From assembly GCF_000203815.1 (NCBI RefSeq), contig NW_004457711.1, positions 62,001 through 126,000 on the forward strand: 64,000 nt of DNA. The letters run 5' to 3'. A program made the translations under genes and the position numbers. The notes below the pieces were generated by a model. The model saw nothing but the letters and a program-made list of their open reading frames with translations. It did not search any database and had not been told where the DNA came from. This DNA is from Cavenderia fasciculata (Eukaryota; Evosea; Eumycetozoa; Acytosteliales; Cavenderiaceae). Positions within the stretch are counted from its first letter, which is position 1. Each line of letters begins with the position of its first letter. Of this stretch, positions 60,039 to 64,000 are shown one piece after another.

Positions 60039-60750
60039 ATGGAATCTCAAACAGGAACTCAATTAGGTAATACTCCTTCTACCACTACTGCTACTGCTGC
60101 ACCACCAACAACAACACCAGCAGTTGTAGAGTCGACATCGACAGGAGAACCAGCTAAATTAAGTGTTGGTCAAAAGAAGAGACTTAAAGAAAAGGCTAAA
60201 AAAGAAGCTGCTAGATTAGCAAAGGAGAATGAAGCTGCCACCCCTGTAGCCGATGTAAAGGAAGATGAAGAATCTAAACATCAAAGAAAGATGGATTGGG
60301 CACTCTATCAATTGGAATTGGGTCAACAAAGAAAGGGTGCTACTAGAGATCAATGTATGTTTTTTCTTTCTTTTTACAATCATCTATCTATATATCATTC
60401 TTATTAAAAAACTAATATATTATTATTATTATTTTACTATAGTGGAAGAATCAAGACAAGTTGTTCGTAAATTACTCTCACCAAAGAGTACATTGGTTCA
60501 AAAGGAACACTTGATGCACGTTGTATTTGGTGGAAAGATTGAAAAGTATATGAAAGAGATGCCAATACCAAAGGAATATTTGGCAAAGAAACAAAAGGAA
60601 AAGGATGCTCTTGCTGCCGTTACAGCTGCTACTGCCGCTGCCTCAATATCCCCATCAACATCATCAACCCCATCATCAACCACATCTGCTGACGGAACCA
60701 CCACTACTACTGGTACCGTTTCCGATGAACCTACTGTTGAATCAAATTAA
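60039..60750 (+). CDS. UPF0488 / C8orf33-like protein
   Basis: Two exons (60039-60354, 60443-60750) give 207 residues. The Thr/Ala-rich N-terminus is followed by a Lys/Glu/Ala helix (SVGQKKRLKEKAKKEAARLA), then the conserved block DWALYQLELGQQRKGATRDQ continuing LEESRQVVRKLLSPKSTLVQ and KEHLMHVVFGGKIEKYMKEM. That block is the signature of the uncharacterised UPF0488 family (human C8orf33: WC-EQLELG, LRSPRAALVKKRQLM). The C-terminus is Ala/Ser/Thr low complexity. The intron falls inside the conserved block in phase 1. No enzymatic motif is evident; the role is unknown, probably nuclear or nucleic-acid related judging by the basic helix. Confidence 0.82.
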
Positions 60751-60801
60751 ACTAAATAATAATAATAATAAATAGATAGATAAAATGTAGATAGAATAAT
60801 T

Positions 60802-60864
60802 TATAATATAATATAATATAATATAATATAATATAATATAATATAATATAATATAATATAATAT
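60802..60864. repeat. (ATAAT)n pentanucleotide repeat
   Basis: About 12 copies of a 5-bp AT-only unit between the convergent C8orf33-like and MYDGF genes; likely variable in length. Confidence 0.9.
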
Positions 60865-60882
60865 ATCATTCATTGGGTTTGG

Positions 60883-61511
60883 TTAAAGTAGTAAAGTTGC
60901 CAATACCAAATTTTTGTTCCAATTACGACCAGGACGTACATTGTGTTTATCATCAATGATAAATTGATCTTTAATTAATAATGAACCATCATTGTCCATC
61001 AACTCTGCAGTATGTAAAGATTGTTTACCATTGGTAAATGATATTGTAATGTCTTTGAACAAGATATAACTTGGTGGTTGAGGTCTATTATAAATGTCAT
61101 CAAAAAGGTATATCATTAGTTGTCAATGACTAGATACAAGATATGTATATATATATATTTCAAACATACCTTCCAATCATACACATATAACCATCACCAT
61201 TATCAACTATATTAATAGCCCATGTTTCACTTGATCCTAAATAAACGTATAATAAATCATATAATTAGATCAAACTGGTCAGGTTTTGACTGGTATCATC
61301 AACATATTCATATATATATATATATATATATCATACCACCAGAAGCTTCATATGTGATAGCACATCTTAGTGATTGATGTACTAGTTCTACTGTCTCTTT
61401 CCCTTCTGGTTTTACGACAAACTCTTTATCTACATTTAATGGATCACTACCCAATACTATAGATACGATAAGTAAGAGTACTAATAATATAATGCTTGAT
61501 ATTGAAGTCAT
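60883..61511 (-). CDS. mydgf: MYDGF/C19orf10-like secreted protein
   Basis: Three exons (61511-61337, 61236-61170, 61084-60883) give 147 residues. A signal peptide (MTSISSIILLVLLLIVSIVLG) leads into the MYDGF beta-sandwich: VELVHQSLRCAITYEASGGS, TWAINIVDNGDGYMCMIGRP, PSYILFKDITISFTNGK, and EFNV-like core RNWNKNLVLATLL at the end. Two cysteines (RCAIT and MCMIG) are at the positions of the family disulfide. Mammalian MYDGF ends RTEL, an ER-retrieval signal; this protein ends LATLLL and lacks it, so it may be fully secreted. Its function in amoebae is unknown. Exon 2 is only 67 bp. Confidence 0.87.
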
Positions 61512-61928
61512 TAATTAATTAAAATATATAAAGAGATAATTTTTGCAAAATGTTTATTTAAATAATTTTTTTCTTTTTTAGGGGTTTTTAAAACCCCCAC
61601 GCTAGCAATGATCGTCTTCGCGTTTGACAATTTGTTTGATTATGAAATTTAATAGTCAATTGAAAAGAGAGTAGGACCCTAGAACTGCACGCTTACAGTT
61701 GATCTTTTACTTCTTTGAACTATCTTTTTTGTTGGTCTCTCTACTAAATCAAAGAAGAGAGCCTAGACTTTACCAACATACAATGCAAGATCAAACAAAA
61801 AAAACGATCAAGGTTGGAGACTCCTTTGGATCTTGCCGATCACATTTAGACTGTATGTAATTACTACTACTATTATTCTTTATTAATCGTTATTTATTAT
61901 TATTACAACATTTCAAATTCAAAGTACA
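61512..61928. other. intergenic region with inverted repeats, MYDGF / CBS protein
   Basis: About 420 bp. It contains a near-perfect palindrome GGGGTTTTTAAAACCCC (61581-61597), a 9-bp inverted pair CTTCTTTGA / TCAAAGAAG (61710-61718, 61749-61757) and a central block clearly less AT-rich than neighbouring spacers (about 61590-61850). It holds no open frame of note. An unannotated non-coding RNA is possible but unproven. Confidence 0.45.
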
Positions 61929-63237
61929 TTAGTCATTCATCGATGTTGACAAATTCAAAAAGTATTTCAATAGAGATAATTGTGTGACTGCAGAGACTGG
62001 TTTGTTTTGATTGTCAACGATCCATAATATTGGTGATTCAGATTCTACAAACTTTCTAATCGTGCTTCGTAGTGTAGACGATGGATTAATAATAATTGAT
62101 TCATCAATCGCTAATGGATCTTCTGATACTTTAATAAACATTGAAATTGGTTCCAAACATCTATTAAATGTATAAATTGATAATTTCTATAAATAAATAA
62201 AATAAAGAAATAATTAATAAAGTACAATAATAATAATTCTTTTTTTCTATTACATACACGTAAATCAGAAGAACTAAAACTACCAATTAAATGACCATCA
62301 TCATTGACAACAGCAATCTCTGTAATATGTTCATTATTTAATTTGTGTAGAGCGTCGATTACTTTTTGTGAAGAATTGATGGTAGTGATCGATTTGGAAA
62401 GCAGTGACAATGAAGAGAGTGATGCACTTGACTTGTTTCCAAGTGCTTCAATATTGTCATAGATGAATTTAATGACATTTAATCTTGATACAATATCTAC
62501 TACAACTGTTTCATTTGACATGATAGCAACTTGTGATACTCGTTGTGTCATGATATGAATTAATAATTGAATTGGTGAATTTACAAATAATGGTACAAAT
62601 GGTTCTCTATTATATTCTAGAAAAATGATAGAGAGAGAAAATTAGTATATATATATATATATATATGTACTATGATATATAAGGTTTATAGCTTACTTAA
62701 AACTTCAGCAACAGAAGTATTTGGAGCAAATTCATTGGTTGGTTGACTACCAAGAAAACTACAGACATCGACAATTGATAACATGCCAATGTATTGTTTG
62801 TGTTGAAGATCGACGACGGGTAGTGAAGTTACATTATTTTCATTCATACGCATCAATGCATAGTCGAGTGTAGACAAACTGTCAATAGTTATTACATTGT
62901 GTGTATCGTCACCCAAGATGTATTCAATGAGTGTATTTTGTAATAGATCGACTAGACTGATCGATGCATCGGTCGAATTGGACAATGATCTCGATCGCTT
63001 ATGATTGATTCCTCCAGACGATGATTGTAGTGATGAAGATGATGTAGATTGTTGTTGTTGAAATTGTTGTTGTTGTAACTGTAGTTGGTATTGTCTTCTT
63101 TCGTATTCAAGTATCTGTTGGATTTGGTCGTCTTCTATCGATGTCTTTTTAATCACCCAATAGATAACTGCTCCTGCTGCTCCACTTGCAAGTATCTTTA
63201 CTAATGTATTTAATGTACCTGATGTTATTAATGACAT
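61929..63237 (-). CDS. membrane-anchored four-CBS-domain protein (AMPK-gamma-like plan)
   Basis: Three exons (63237-62697, 62616-62258, 62186-61929) give 385 residues. Near the N-terminus one hydrophobic helix (LVKILASGAAGAVIYWVI) precedes a Gln/Ser-rich coil (about 35-80). Four CBS motifs follow: about 100-160 (YALMRMNENNVTSLPVVDLQ), 185-240 (HIMTQRVSQVAIMSN), 245-300 (ALHKLNNEHITEIAVVNDDG) and 320-385 (FVESESPILWIVDNQNKPVS). Two CBS pairs make a Bateman module that commonly binds adenine nucleotides, as in AMPK-gamma/SNF4. I see no evidence that this one joins an AMPK complex; the membrane segment argues for a different role, perhaps at an organelle surface. The start at MSLIT is the first ATG after AT-repeat leader. 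Confidence 0.8.
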
Positions 63238-63380
63238 CTTTTTAAATAAATACAAATAAATATAAATAAATAAATAAATTAAAGTGGATGGATCGGTTGT
63301 TGGTCTTTGCAAAGTTTATATCTTCACTACTTTTTAAAAAAAAACATTTATTTTATTTTTTTTTGTAGAATCTATCTATC

Positions 63381-64000
63381 TTAAGAGGATGGAGGACCAC
63401 TATTATTATTATTTTGATTATTATTTTGATTAATATTAATATTTGGACAATAATCAGCAAGACATTCAATATGACAATCTTGAAGAGTATTATTATGTTT
63501 TGCATTGATGGCATGTTTTTCGTGACCGTCCATTGATTCGACGGTGAGAGCAAAACCAGTTGGTAATAGACCAGGTGTTGACATTGGTATACGTAGCCAT
63601 TGGCCAGAATTGTGTTCATCAAATTTCTCTGTTGCATCTACTGGTATCCATCCATGTGTAGAATCATAAAACTCGGCAATGCAATGTGATCCAAACTTTT
63701 TGGTATGTGCATCCAAACATGGATGGAATAGTCTACGAGCTGGTATACCTGCACTTCTACACAACATTACAAAAAAGAGTGCATGTCCTCCACACTCTAC
63801 ATATCTGAATCCACTTGATAGATATTGTTCAAGTGTAGGCCATTGCATACCAGGTTTAATCATTTCATAAGGTATATCACCAACCCATCTAGCTATTACC
63901 TTTGCTTTTTCTAATATTGTATAATTTTCTTTACCTCTTAATATTTCATTTCTAATTTCAATTATCTAAATATATAAAATAAGTATATTTAATTGGTATC
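63381..64000 (-). CDS. transglutaminase-like (PNGase-type) protein, 3' end only
   Basis: The last exon covers 63965-63381 and its 5' part lies beyond the window; an acceptor TTTAG at 63966-63970 marks the upstream intron. The exon gives about 194 residues: GDIPYEMIKPGMQWP, then the active-site stretch GFRYVECGGHALFFVMLCRS with Cys, RLFHPCLDAHTKKFGSHCIA with His, and HGWIPVDATEKFDEHNSGQW with Asp. This Cys-His-Asp triad is the transglutaminase-like fold found in peptide N-glycanase and bacterial protease relatives. Spacing is not that of PNGase (which has CGEWAN), so it is better named transglutaminase-like. The tail is Asn-rich and ends SGPPSS. It is a fragment because the window ends. Confidence 0.8.

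Noticed and set aside
1-64000. tRNA and rRNA genes
   Set aside because: I looked for GGTTCGA-type B boxes on both strands; the few hits lie within coding exons and lack an acceptor-stem partner.

Overview
This window is a piece of nuclear genome from a dictyostelid social amoeba. The evidence is strongly AT-rich non-coding DNA, coding runs of poly-Asn, poly-Gln, poly-Thr and poly-Ser, short AT-rich introns that mostly begin GTATGT and end TAG, and a gene set that includes a PKBR1-type AGC kinase. The base composition looks less extreme than Dictyostelium discoideum. Together with an ankyrin-like protein of the dictyostelid type, this would fit a Cavenderia- or Heterostelium-like species; that placement is inference. 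I found no tRNA, rRNA, CRISPR array, retroelement or viral remnant.

Layout, left to right. 1-9.1 kb: inositol oxygenase (minus), the PKBR1-like kinase (plus), a gene-free stretch of about 3.9 kb, then an MFS transporter. 9.6-18.1 kb: mitochondrial L30, TBL1, LENG8, PP1 inhibitor-2 and a BAR protein. 19.2-27.0 kb: a BAR protein with three RGS domains, MAT1, a large ankyrin-like protein and NAA30. 27.1-36.1 kb: a 1685-residue BRWD/PHIP-type WD40-bromodomain protein, the 38-residue OST4, prefoldin 5 and KRR1. 36.4-43.6 kb: a GT13-like secretory glycosyltransferase, a tiny secreted peptide, an HLS1-like acetyltransferase with an in-frame stop, and a TBC/EF-hand/CaaX protein. 43.8-50.2 kb: a Skp1-like/FYVE/class III PI3-kinase fusion, an alpha/beta hydrolase and UBE2G2. 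50.6-55.8 kb: Nup58, mitochondrial RF1, a gene fragment plus a 99-bp MITE, and a four-EF-hand protein. 55.9-64.0 kb: a carboxylic acid reductase (A-T-R), a C8orf33-like protein, MYDGF, a membrane-anchored four-CBS protein and the 3' end of a transglutaminase-like gene.

Exon-intron models were built by hand from splice signals, reading frame and family similarity. Every multi-exon model given here keeps frame across all junctions. Several genes (UBE2G2, OST4, the EF-hand protein, MAT1 exon 1, the last exon of L30, the end of MIOX) have exons too short to appear as long open reading frames.

There is no operon logic, but themes recur. Phosphoinositide and membrane signalling is represented by PKBR1, two BAR proteins, FYVE-PI3K, TBC and RGS. 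Transcription and chromatin is represented by TBL1, MAT1 and BRWD, and ER/secretory function by OST4, UBE2G2, MYDGF and the GT13-like protein. The strongest candidate for something undescribed is the Skp1-like + FYVE + class III PI3-kinase fusion, with a roughly 100-residue insertion inside its kinase domain.
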